Positions 17,030-25,390 of a stretch of DNA of 34,284 bases are shown here, one piece after another. The DNA is from an uncultured Bacteroidia bacterium (lineage in GTDB: Bacteria; Bacteroidota; Bacteroidia; J057; CALAJH01). The stretch spans positions 1 through 34,284 of the forward strand of contig CALAJH010000068.1 in assembly GCA_937922655.1 (NCBI GenBank), read 5' to 3'. Both the position numbers and the translations under genes were made by a program. The notes under the pieces were generated by a model. The model searched no databases and had not been told where the DNA came from. It saw only the letters and a program-made list of their open reading frames with translations. How positions within the stretch are numbered: the first letter of the stretch is position 1; every line of letters starts with the position of its first letter.

Positions 17030-20000
17030 CGTATTAGCGTTATCGTGCCTTTTCTTTCGACCTCGCCGCCGTCGGTGAAAATTCCCCGAAAAACGTACGT
17101 GTACACGCCTTCGGGCGCGGGCGTGCCGTCGCGCAACAAGCCGTCCCAGCTTAATTTTTCCACCGGCGTTTTCGTTTCCATCCGATACACCTCGCGGCCC
17201 CAACGGTCGTAAATCTTAAAATCAAACGATGGGCACGCTTGCACGTTCACCGTCCATTCGGGATTGACGGGGTCGTAATTCGGCGTGAAGGCGTTGGGAA
17301 ATTCCTGCAAAAACGGTTTGACCTTGACGCGAAAAGTTTTAACCGCCGAATCGATGCAAAACGGCTCGGCCGTTGCCGTTAGCTTGATGTTGAATTTGCC
17401 TTCGTCGTTGAAAACATGGAACGTGTTTTTGTCGAAAACGGGTGGGGAATCGTCGCCGAAATCCCAGCGATAGCCGTCGGCGCCCGTACCCGTAAATTCC
17501 AATTCCACTCTTGCGTTGGGAAGGTGAAGGACGTTTTCGGGGCCGGGCCGTGCGGAAAAGTCCGCTTTTGGAGCCGGATGGACAATAACGAGTTTTTCAC
17601 CGACGCACGTGGGGTCGTAGCGGTAATAAACGCGGTGAACGCCCACGCCCAAAGCGGCGGTGTTGAGCCGTCCGCGGGCGGTTTCGGTGATTCCGGGACC
17701 TTCCCAAACGCCGCCCGGCGGCGTGCCGCCGCGCAACGTTACGATTCCGTCGTTTTCACAAAAAGCTTCTTCGCCCCCCGGATCCACCAGCGCGATTTGT
17801 ACCAAGACCGAGTCCGTGCAACCGTTGTAAGTGTAATACGCGTAATAACGTTCGTTTTTCGGGGCGGCCGAAACCGATATTTTGCCCGTGGCCGCGTCCA
17901 CGCCCGGACCCGTCCACGTCCCTCCCGAAGGGAAAAACGGACCCAATTGCTCAATCCTTCCCGACGTTTCGCCCACCAAATAACAGGCGAACAAATGCCT
18001 TCCCGCTCGGACTTCGTATTCGGGTTCGGCGATGGTAAAATTCACGGTGTCTTTACAGCCCTTGGCGTCGGTTACGACCACGCGATAGTCGCCGGCGTAA
18101 AGCTCGCGGCTTTCGGGGCCGTCCCACGGTTTATGGCTCCAACGATATTCATAGGGCTGCGTTCCGCCCGTTACCCGTACCCGCGCGTATCCCCCGGGTT
18201 TGCCCTTGCATTGGGCGTTCGTTTTTTCGGCCAACGATATTGTCAGCGCTTCGGGTTCCGGAACCGTTATCGCGAAGTCGCGTTCGCAGCCCGTGCCGTC
18301 CCGAACGCCGACGACGTACTCGCCCCCCGCCAACGAGGTAAATATTCCCGAAGGACGATAACTTTGGCCGTTCAACCGGTAAGAAAACGGCCCCGTTCCC
18401 GTTGCTTGGCAAAATATTTTGCCGTCCGAAAGGCCGTGGCACGAAACGGCTTGTATCTCGACGTTCAAAACAATCGCTTCGGGTTGGGAAACGACGAGCG
18501 TGGTATCGCGGGTGCATCCGCTTTGGTCGCGGGCCGTCAATTCGTATTCGCCGGCGGCCAACAACGAATATTGCGTTTGCGTCGAAAATTCCCCGCCGTT
18601 TAACGAAAACGACAAGGTCCCCGTCCCGCCCGCAGCCTCAAAATGAATTTCTCCATCCGCACTTTCGTAACACCTTTCATCGCGGATGCGGACGTTGAAA
18701 AACTCGATGGGCGGTGGTTGCAATATCGTGTCGTGTACGGAAAATTCGCATCCGTTTGCGTCCCGAACGGTAAACGTAAACTCGCCTGCCGTCAGGTTGG
18801 TCCTTAAATTTTGCGTGTCGAAACCCGTGCCGTGGGAGAAAAGGTAGGGGGGCGTTCCGCCGTCGGCGAAAATTTCCACTTGCGCGTCCGCACCGCCGTG
18901 GCACGCAACGTGTTTCAATACGACGGTCGCGGCGCGTAACGCATCGGGTTCGGTTAGAAGGATGTCGGGGATTTGGGCCGCACAGCCGTTGGCGTCTTCG
19001 ACCAAGAGCGTGTATTCTCCCGGCGCCAAATCCGTAAACAACCCCGAAGTTTGGAATTCGCTTCCCGACAACGAAAACGTATACGGCGGCGTTCCTCCCG
19101 AGGCTTGGGCCGTGATGCGCCCGTCGTTAAAACCATGACAACCAACGTTTGTCGCGATGTACAAAGGCAAAAGTTGCGGCGGATGAACGAGGGCGACGAG
19201 CGTGTCTATAAAACAGCCCGTTGCGTCCGAGGCCCGAACGAGGTAGGAACCTTGGGACAAGCCCGTAAAATTCGTTGTTGCGTTTACGCTATAGTTTATC
19301 GTACCCGTTCCGCCTTCGGCCGTCGGCAATATCAAACCGTCCGAACCCTCGGGGCACGAAGGATTTTTGACGACCACGGACGTAAAATACATCGGGGGGG
19401 GCGAGGGGATAAAAAACGGCCGATAAACCAGACAACCTTCGGAATCGCGGACGACGGCCGTTCCCGCGCCCGGCGGCAAGCCCGTCAGCGTCGCCGACGA
19501 TTGAAAATTTGTACCGTCGTGGGAATATTCATACGGCGGTACGCCCCCGCCCACAACGCCGAGCGCGAGCGTACCGTCCGAAACGTTGAAACACGACGTG
19601 CCGACAACGTTCGTCGTCGCGACCGAAAACACGGCAACGGTATCCAAGGTTATGGAAACGGACGTGCGGCAGCCGTTGGCGTCGCGTACGAACACACGGT
19701 ACGGCCCGACGGACAATCCCGTAAATTCGTTGTCGGCGACGAGGTTCGTCGAATCGTCGAGGGCGAAAAGATAGGGCGCGACGCCGCCCACGGCCGTGGC
19801 GACGACCCTTCCGTCCGTCGCACCCGTGCATCGCACTTGAAAAATTTGCGTCGTTGCCGTCAAGGGCGGGGGTTGATGGACAAGGACGGTGTCGCGGACA
19901 AAGCATCCGTTGGCGTCGCGCAACAAAAGCGCATAAGTTCCTGCGGACAGTTGGGAAAACGCGCCGATGGGCGCGGTTGCGCCGTTGACGAAAAGCGTGT

Positions 20001-22164
20001 AGGGCGGCGTTCCGCCCGTTGCGCTCGATGTAAAACCTCCCGTGGACCGTCCGTGGCACAAGACGTGCGTCAGGTTTGAAACGGCAAGGTTCAACGGCGC
20101 GGCGGGCTGGGTAACGACGACCGTACGCGTGCGTTCGCAACCGTTCGCATCCCGCACGCGAAGAGTGTAGCTTCCCGCCGTCAAACCCGAAAAATTGTTT
20201 TGAGACGAAAACGGCGCGTCGTTGAGGCTGTAAGAAAACGGCGGCGACGCCCCCGAGGCGACGGCGTTGAACCGGCCCGTGGCCTCGCCGTGGCACAACA
20301 CGTTTTGTAGACCCGTTATCGCAACGTTGATTTGTATGCGTTCGGGCATGACGAAGGCAAACGTGTTTTCGCATCCGGCCGCGTCCTCGAATCCGATTTG
20401 ATAATTGCCCGCGGTCAATGCGGCAAAGGTGCGGACGTTGTCGTCGTCTTGTAGCAACGGCCCGCCGTTGAGGGAAAATTTGAACGGCGACGGCCCGCCC
20501 GTTCCCCGGACGGTTACGCTTCCGTTGGCCAAACCTCCGCAACCCGCCGAATCCAACGAAACGATTTCGAGCGTCGGGTGAAAAACGTCGATTTGTTTTA
20601 TCGTCGAATCGGCTCCGCAAGCGTCGTTGGCCGTAACCCGAAGTTTGACGTAGTAGGTGCCGGGTTGGGAAAAGGTATGGGAAACGTTTTGTCCGTTGGC
20701 GTTCGTGCCGTCGCCGAAATTCCACTGCCAACCCGTAACCGCCATGCCTTGACTTTGGCCGGAAAAATTTACGTTTTCGTTTTTGCAGGCAAAATCGGGT
20801 GCGACGACGCGGATGTTGAAATTGTTCAAGACGGCGTCGCCCGAATAGCCGTAGGAGTCGCGTTCGCCAAAGCCGTAAACGTACAAGACGAATCCGCTGT
20901 CGGAAACGACGGTATGGTTGCCTTGCGGCACCTCGACTTGCACGTAAGAGAACGGCGTTCCCGCCACGGTTTGAAACCCCGTTACGGGCGCCCCGTTCAG
21001 ACGCACAAGGGCGGTGTTTGTCGTTTTGGTGGCGATGTTTAAAAACCGGCGGGTGATGTTGGGAATGACGAAGGAATTGACCGTTGCCCGACGAATGACC
21101 ATTTGTTCCATCGACGTAAGCATCAGCATGAAGGGGTCGGCATAGACGTTGTCGGAGGAATTGGCGCACGGAACTTGGTTTATTGCGTCGGTACAGGCCG
21201 AGCGGCTAAACTGTGCCAAGCTTATCGGTCGGTCGGAAGAAAAATAAGCGGCTTGGGAAAGGGTAAAGTCCCGATATTGGCCGGCGTTGAGGTTGACGGG
21301 CGCTTGCCCCGAGATATTGACGGTGGTGTTGTTTTCGACGGCCATGACGCGAACGACGTCGGCGTCGCGGGTGCGAAAAGGAATGCTCAAATAAGTTTTT
21401 CCCAGCGTGGCGACGGGAAACATTTGTTCGTAGAGATGGTCGCATCGGGGTGCGTCGCCGACGTTGGTGCAGCGGTTGCCCGCAAAAACGGCAAAGGGTT
21501 TGCAATTGGCGCCGGGCGGCGTGTAAACCCGGCTTCCCGTCAAATCCCCGTTCGATTGTGCTTGAAACACCTGCCCGCGCTGGAGCGTTATCGTCAAAGG
21601 AAAATTTCCCCCGTAACCCGAAATGTAAATATTGGTCGGCGGCACGATGGTAATCACGGTGTTGTCTTCGATGGCCAATATTACAAATTCCGAAACGTTC
21701 GTTTCTTTGTAGGCCATGACGAAATAATCGTGTCTGAGGGCGTTGATTGGCAGAACGATGGTGGCGTCGGCGGTGTTTTTTTGGTAGTTGATGGCAAAAA
21801 CGTTGACCGAGTCCTGAGTAACGACGCGTATGCCCGTGGGACGGACGACGTTCGAGCCGAGCGTGTGCGCCCGTTGGTTCGGTTGGGGAATGGATATTTC
21901 GGTTGTTGTGCCGGCGGCGACGGTAAAATTCTGGCTCCAGCCGTTCAAAGGAATCGATATCGTTCCCGACGTGGCCACTTCCGAACTGACGTAAACCGAC
22001 AAACGTTCGTTGACGACCACGCCGTCTTCGATATAGTTGAACAACGTGTCGTTGTTTTCCATGAACGCCAGCCAAAATTCACGTCCTTTGGTGGTTATGT
22101 TTTGGCCGAAAAGGGGGACAAAACCGATAAAAAACAACGCCGTCGCATAGAGCGTTCGCCTCAT
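17026..22164 (-). CDS. Giant T9SS-secreted surface protein with SprB repeats and PKD domains
   Basis: A 1712-aa secreted adhesin-like protein. It has a signal peptide (1-20, ending PLFG) and an IgGFc-binding-type N-terminal domain (about 110-445, including the diagnostic YGFGERDSYGYSGDA). A PKD domain (about 460-530, WNFGDGTNANGQNVSHTF) follows, then eleven SprB-type repeats (about 531-1382). Next come two small GGTW-GPG / GGVWEGPGI modules, a second PKD (about 1533-1615, YRWDFGDDSPPVF), and a C-terminal type B T9SS sorting domain (about 1622-1712: FPNAFTPNYDPVNPEWTV, KIYDRWGREVYR, DGTPAPEGVYTYVF). Export is by the Sec system and then T9SS (inference from the family). Relatives act in gliding or surface attachment. 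T9SS machinery genes are not in the window. Confidence 0.93.
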   Translation of the reverse strand: MRRTLYATALFFIGFVPLFGQNITTKGREFWLAFMENNDTLFNYIEDGVVVNERLSVYVSSEVATSGTISIPLNGWSQNFTVAAGTTTEISIPQPNQRAHTLGSNVVRPTGIRVVTQDSVNVFAINYQKNTADATIVLPINALRHDYFVMAYKETNVSEFVILAIEDNTVITIVPPTNIYISGYGGNFPLTITLQRGQVFQAQSNGDLTGSRVYTPPGANCKPFAVFAGNRCTNVGDAPRCDHLYEQMFPVATLGKTYLSIPFRTRDADVVRVMAVENNTTVNISGQAPVNLNAGQYRDFTLSQAAYFSSDRPISLAQFSRSACTDAINQVPCANSSDNVYADPFMLMLTSMEQMVIRRATVNSFVIPNITRRFLNIATKTTNTALVRLNGAPVTGFQTVAGTPFSYVQVEVPQGNHTVVSDSGFVLYVYGFGERDSYGYSGDAVLNNFNIRVVAPDFACKNENVNFSGQSQGMAVTGWQWNFGDGTNANGQNVSHTFSQPGTYYVKLRVTANDACGADSTIKQIDVFHPTLEIVSLDSAGCGGLANGSVTVRGTGGPSPFKFSLNGGPLLQDDDNVRTFAALTAGNYQIGFEDAAGCENTFAFVMPERIQINVAITGLQNVLCHGEATGRFNAVASGASPPFSYSLNDAPFSSQNNFSGLTAGSYTLRVRDANGCERTRTVVVTQPAAPLNLAVSNLTHVLCHGRSTGGFTSSATGGTPPYTLFVNGATAPIGAFSQLSAGTYALLLRDANGCFVRDTVLVHQPPPLTATTQIFQVRCTGATDGRVVATAVGGVAPYLFALDDSTNLVADNEFTGLSVGPYRVFVRDANGCRTSVSITLDTVAVFSVATTNVVGTSCFNVSDGTLALGVVGGGVPPYEYSHDGTNFQSSATLTGLPPGAGTAVVRDSEGCLVYRPFFIPSPPPMYFTSVVVKNPSCPEGSDGLILPTAEGGTGTINYSVNATTNFTGLSQGSYLVRASDATGCFIDTLVALVHPPQLLPLYIATNVGCHGFNDGRITAQASGGTPPYTFSLSGSEFQTSGLFTDLAPGEYTLLVEDANGCAAQIPDILLTEPDALRAATVVLKHVACHGGADAQVEIFADGGTPPYLFSHGTGFDTQNLRTNLTAGEFTFTVRDANGCEFSVHDTILQPPPIEFFNVRIRDERCYESADGEIHFEAAGGTGTLSFSLNGGEFSTQTQYSLLAAGEYELTARDQSGCTRDTTLVVSQPEAIVLNVEIQAVSCHGLSDGKIFCQATGTGPFSYRLNGQSYRPSGIFTSLAGGEYVVGVRDGTGCERDFAITVPEPEALTISLAEKTNAQCKGKPGGYARVRVTGGTQPYEYRWSHKPWDGPESRELYAGDYRVVVTDAKGCKDTVNFTIAEPEYEVRAGRHLFACYLVGETSGRIEQLGPFFPSGGTWTGPGVDAATGKISVSAAPKNERYYAYYTYNGCTDSVLVQIALVDPGGEEAFCENDGIVTLRGGTPPGGVWEGPGITETARGRLNTAALGVGVHRVYYRYDPTCVGEKLVIVHPAPKADFSARPGPENVLHLPNARVELEFTGTGADGYRWDFGDDSPPVFDKNTFHVFNDEGKFNIKLTATAEPFCIDSAVKTFRVKVKPFLQEFPNAFTPNYDPVNPEWTVNVQACPSFDFKIYDRWGREVYRMETKTPVEKLSWDGLLRDGTPAPEGVYTYVFRGIFTDGGEVERKGTITLIR
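18019..20574 (-). repeat. Eleven tandem SprB-type protein repeats
   Basis: The segment encodes about 852 residues, eleven units of roughly 77 aa. Each unit has a Cys early (CHGxxxGxF, CFNVSDG, CPEGSDG), then GG-PPY-F-SL-, then L-AG-Y-L-VRDANGC and a closing QP or EP. The units are well diverged at DNA level, so they are old and not an expanding repeat tract. Confidence 0.85.
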
Positions 22165-22168
22165 AACG

Positions 22169-22200
22169 TAAAATTAGCAATAAATTTGCGAGGCGGCAAA
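22169..22200 (-). promoter_or_regulatory. Candidate promoter of the SprB-repeat protein gene
   Basis: On the minus strand TTTG (22197-22200) is followed after exactly 20 bp by TAATTTTA (22169-22176), one mismatch from TAnnTTTG. Only four bases (22165-22168) separate the box from the ATG, so the predicted transcript would be leaderless or nearly so. Confidence 0.5.
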
Positions 22201-22285
22201 TTTTATGCCCGCGCGAACGGCGTTCTCAATAAAGAATAAAATAATTTTCGACGCGTCGTCGAAAGCAAAAAGCGTAAAGCGCTGT

Positions 22286-22293
22286 TAAATTTG
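22286..22293 (+). promoter_or_regulatory. Candidate -7 element of rel
   Basis: TAAATTTG matches TAnnTTTG exactly and sits 21 bp before the ATG at 22315. No clear -33 TTTG lies at the usual distance. The box overlaps a TTG at 22291 that could otherwise be taken as the start codon. Confidence 0.4.
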
Positions 22294-22314
22294 CGGCTTC
22301 AAGCGCGATTAAGA

Positions 22315-24519
22315 ATGATGACGGAAATCAAACGGGACGAACGCGTAGTATCGTCGGCTTTTCGGGGTTTGATGCGTGCATGCGAATTGTTTATGAACGA
22401 GGACGAGCGCGAACGGGTGCGCAAGGCCTTCGAGTTCAGCCGGCAGGCCCACAGCGAAATGCGTCGCAAGACCGGCGAACCTTACATTTTGCACCCGATT
22501 GCCGTGGCACGCGTGGTGGTCGAAGAAATCGGACTTAAAGACACGACGGCCGTCGTCGCCGCTTTGGTTCACGACGTGGTCGAAGACACCGATTACACCG
22601 TCAAGGACATTCAAGCGATGTTCGGGCGTACGGTCGCGCAAATCACCGACGGACTGACGAAAATCAGCCACGGCGTTCACGCCATGTCGACGATGCAGGC
22701 CGAAACCTTTCGTAAAATGTTGCTGACGATGTCGTCGGACATCCGCGTGGCGCTCATAAAAATTGCCGACCGTTTGCATAATATGCGTACGTTGAAAAGC
22801 ATGAAGCCCGAATCCCGTTTGAAAATCAGCGCCGAAACCAGCTTTTTATACGCCCCATTGGCCCACCGTTTGGGCCTTTACAACATCAAAACCGAACTCG
22901 AAGATTTGGCCCTGTTCTATACCGAACCCGAAACTTATCAGGAAATCGCCAAAAAAGTTCGTGCCACCGGCCCCGCACGCGGACGCTACATCCAAAACTT
23001 CATTACCCCGCTTAAAGCCATGCTCGAATCCCACGGCCTGCCTTGCGAAATTTTCGGCCGCGTTAAAAGCATCAGCTCCATTTACCAAAAAATGAAAAAG
23101 CAAGGCATTCCTTTTGAGCAGGTGTACGATTTGTTTGCCGTACGCGTCATTGTCGACGTTCCCGAACAGCAAGAATACGAGGCTTGTTGGAAGGCTTATC
23201 GCTTGATTGACTCGCTCTACCAAAACCACCCCAACCGTATGCGCGATTGGCTTACGCGTCCGCGTCCCAACGGCTACGAGGCTTTGCACACCACCGTAAC
23301 CGGGCCGGGCGGCCGATGGGTCGAGGTGCAAATCCGCTCCCGCCGCATGGACTACAACGCCGAAAAAGGCCCCGCCGCCCATTGGCGTTACAAGGACAAC
23401 GGCGCCACCCCCGCCGACAAAAAATTTGAGGAATGGCTCGGAAAAATCCGTTCCGTTCTCGAAAACAAGGACATCGACGCCCGCGAATTTTTTATGGAGG
23501 TCAAAAACGACCTCGTAACCGAGCATATTCACGTTTTCACGCCCAAAGGCGAACTCAAAATGTTGCCGCCCGGCGCCACGGTGCTCGATTTGGCCTACGA
23601 AATTCACACCACTATCGGTCATACGGCCATCGGCGGAAAGGTCAATTACGAGGCCGTGGGACTTAATCACGTCCTCCAAAACGGCGACCGCGTCGAAATC
23701 ATCACCTCAAAAGCGCAAAAGCCCGATATTTCATGGCTGGATTTCGTCAAAACCTCCAAAGCCCGCGAACGCATCAAGGACGCGACCCGAGAGCAAAAAA
23801 AGGCCTTCGAAGAAAAAGGAAAAAAATTCTTCGAAGAGTCGCTCAGACGCTACGGCGTCGCCCCCGACGACCGCGTCGTCGACGAGCTTTTACATTTTCT
23901 CGATATGGACCGTGCCGAACTTTATCGCCGTTTGGGCATGCACCGCATCGACCTCAAACGTATGAGCGAGTTCATTAAGGCCAAAAAAGCGGAGCTCGCC
24001 GGAGAAAGCGCGGCCCGCACCCTTGATTTTCGCGTCGGAAGAACTTTTGAGGGCGGCGCGTCTTCCGACGGCGAAAACCCGCTCGTTTTTGAAGGCCAAG
24101 ACGCCTCTTTTCAAATGGCCGCCTGTTGCAGTCCCATTCCCGGCGACGACATCATGGGATTTCAAGACCCCAAACTCGGCATCGTCGTTCATCGAAGCGT
24201 TTGTCCAAAGCTCCGAAACCTTTTAGCCATCGACGGTAAAAAGGCCGTCAAAGTAAAATGGAACGACAAACGCCAACTTACTTTCCTTGCCGGCATCAAA
24301 ATCGAAGGTTACGACCGTTTCGGAATACTGATAAACATCGTCAAGGTCGTTACCGTACGTTACAAGGTGAACATTCGTTCCATTACCATCGACGGCGTCG
24401 GCGGCGTTTTCGACGGTCAATTGAAGGTTTACGTCATCGACGCCGCCGAACTCGAGCATTTGATGGAAGAACTCCGTAAGATTGACGGCGTGGTCAAGGT
24501 ATATCGTACCGAAGTTTAA
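22315..24519 (+). CDS. rel: Bifunctional (p)ppGpp synthetase/hydrolase (RelA/SpoT, Rel)
   Basis: The stringent-response enzyme makes and degrades (p)ppGpp. The 734-aa protein has an HD hydrolase domain (H60 in YILHPIAVARVV; HDVVEDT at 86-92), a synthetase domain (QVYDLFAVRVIVD, RPRPNGYEALHTTV, VEVQIRS, MDYNAEKGPAAHWRYK), a TGS domain (HIHVFTPKGELKMLPPGAT), a conserved-Cys zinc-finger-like region (AACCSPIPGDDIMGF) and a C-terminal ACT domain (YDRFGILINIVKVV). Key residues of both catalytic domains appear intact, so it should be bifunctional like most Bacteroidota long Rel proteins. ATG 22315 or the adjacent ATG 22318 is the start; the TTG at 22291 is rejected because it lies in the promoter. 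Divergent from the adhesin gene. Confidence 0.95.
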   Translation: MMTEIKRDERVVSSAFRGLMRACELFMNEDERERVRKAFEFSRQAHSEMRRKTGEPYILHPIAVARVVVEEIGLKDTTAVVAALVHDVVEDTDYTVKDIQAMFGRTVAQITDGLTKISHGVHAMSTMQAETFRKMLLTMSSDIRVALIKIADRLHNMRTLKSMKPESRLKISAETSFLYAPLAHRLGLYNIKTELEDLALFYTEPETYQEIAKKVRATGPARGRYIQNFITPLKAMLESHGLPCEIFGRVKSISSIYQKMKKQGIPFEQVYDLFAVRVIVDVPEQQEYEACWKAYRLIDSLYQNHPNRMRDWLTRPRPNGYEALHTTVTGPGGRWVEVQIRSRRMDYNAEKGPAAHWRYKDNGATPADKKFEEWLGKIRSVLENKDIDAREFFMEVKNDLVTEHIHVFTPKGELKMLPPGATVLDLAYEIHTTIGHTAIGGKVNYEAVGLNHVLQNGDRVEIITSKAQKPDISWLDFVKTSKARERIKDATREQKKAFEEKGKKFFEESLRRYGVAPDDRVVDELLHFLDMDRAELYRRLGMHRIDLKRMSEFIKAKKAELAGESAARTLDFRVGRTFEGGASSDGENPLVFEGQDASFQMAACCSPIPGDDIMGFQDPKLGIVVHRSVCPKLRNLLAIDGKKAVKVKWNDKRQLTFLAGIKIEGYDRFGILINIVKVVTVRYKVNIRSITIDGVGGVFDGQLKVYVIDAAELEHLMEELRKIDGVVKVYRTEV

Positions 24520-24546
24520 GACGGGGGATGAAATTGTCCCGCCGGC

Positions 24547-25128
24547 TTACAAAAACAACGAGAATTTGGACTCCGAGGCATCGGCAATAAATTTGGCCAC
24601 CCCGCCGTATTTGACTCCCGGACGCATTTCGGCTTCAGTGATTCCCATGAGGGCCATCGTCATTTGGCACGCGGTCATTTCCACGTCCAACTCTTCGGCC
24701 AACGCGATGAGGTTGGGAAGCGTTTCGACGTTGTGCTTTTTCATCAGGCCTTTCATCATACGCGGCCCCATCCCGAAATAGTTCATTTTGGTAAGCGGGC
24801 CGTTCTCGGGGCGCTTGGGCATCATGGCCGAAAACATTTTTTCCACCGGGGTTTTGCCCTTGTAGATTGTTCTCGCCTTCAGTGCGTGCAAACCCCACAA
24901 GGTGAAAAACATCGAGACCTCCATGCCGAAGCTGGCCGCGCCCGTGGCTATAATGAACGCCGGAAACAAACGGTCGAAGTCGTTGCTGCTGACCACGAGC
25001 GAGACTTTCTCCCCCGGAAGGGCGCCCTCCATGCGTTCGACCTTCGATTTCAAGCCCAAAATTTCGGCTTGCAATTGAGCCAGTTTTTCGTCCGTCGCCC
25101 AATGGACGTTGGCGGTTTCGGTAATCAT
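24547..25128 (-). CDS. DsrE/DsrF-like (DrsE2) family protein
   Basis: A 193-aa protein. Residues about 8-36 form a helical or coiled segment (DEKLAQLQAEILGLKSKVER). The DsrE2 fold follows: KVSLVVSSNDFDRLFPAFII, ATGAASFGMEVSMFFTLWGL, MNYFGMGPRMMKGLM, and VEMTACQMTMALMGI, where C154 is the conserved sulfur-carrying Cys of the family. DsrE2 proteins commonly pair with TusA and rhodaneses in persulfide transfer; several are thought to be membrane-associated. The ATG at 25126-25128 overlaps the tusA stop (ATGA), indicating translational coupling. The open frame continues about 26 codons upstream, but those are the out-of-frame image of tusA. The C-terminus (KFSLFL) is convergent with rel, 27 bp apart. 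Confidence 0.9.
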   Translation of the reverse strand: MITETANVHWATDEKLAQLQAEILGLKSKVERMEGALPGEKVSLVVSSNDFDRLFPAFIIATGAASFGMEVSMFFTLWGLHALKARTIYKGKTPVEKMFSAMMPKRPENGPLTKMNYFGMGPRMMKGLMKKHNVETLPNLIALAEELDVEMTACQMTMALMGITEAEMRPGVKYGGVAKFIADASESKFSLFL

Positions 25129-25355
25129 ACAACCCGGGTGATTAGGGCGGTTTTTTCCTTGCCGTCGTTGAAAGCCTCGAGTTTTTGTCCCGTTTTGCGT
25201 ACCCACGCTTCAACGTCGGCTTTGAACGCCGGGTCCGACGCCGTGACTTCCAAACTGTCGCCGATGTTCAGCGTTTTGAAGACTTTGGAAATTTTTACTA
25301 TCGGCATCGGGCAATTTAAATTTTTGCAATCGAGCTTTACGATGTTTTTGGACAT
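25125..25355 (-). CDS. tusA: TusA-family sulfurtransferase
   Basis: A 76-aa sulfur-carrier protein with a two-layer alpha/beta IF3-like fold. The hallmark is C15-P-M-P in LNCPMPIVKISKVF; the Cys carries a persulfide. The rest, LNIGDSLEVTASDPAFKADV and VRKTGQKL, matches the family core. In enteric bacteria TusA feeds tRNA 2-thiolation; in many other bacteria the tusA-dsrE2 pair serves general sulfane-sulfur trafficking (established knowledge). Here it sits 35 bp after a hybrid sensor kinase gene and overlaps the DsrE2 gene by four bases, so it is probably co-transcribed with both. Confidence 0.93.
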   Translation of the reverse strand: MSKNIVKLDCKNLNCPMPIVKISKVFKTLNIGDSLEVTASDPAFKADVEAWVRKTGQKLEAFNDGKEKTALITRVV

Positions 25356-25390
25356 TTTTATGTTGGTTTATGTATAAAATAATTAATAAA

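Noticed and set aside
18019-20574. Possible DNA-level tandem repeat or phase-variable tract
   Set aside because: Repeats are visible in protein but strongly diverged in DNA, with no identical units or homopolymer switches.
19529-21169. A 546-codon Arg-rich open frame inside the SprB-repeat gene
   Set aside because: It lies in another frame of the same strand; the very high Arg content is the signature of GC-rich out-of-frame translation.
24520-24546. Possible terminator between rel and the DsrE-like gene
   Set aside because: Only a 4-bp GC stem (CGGG/CCCG) with a long loop and no T-tract.
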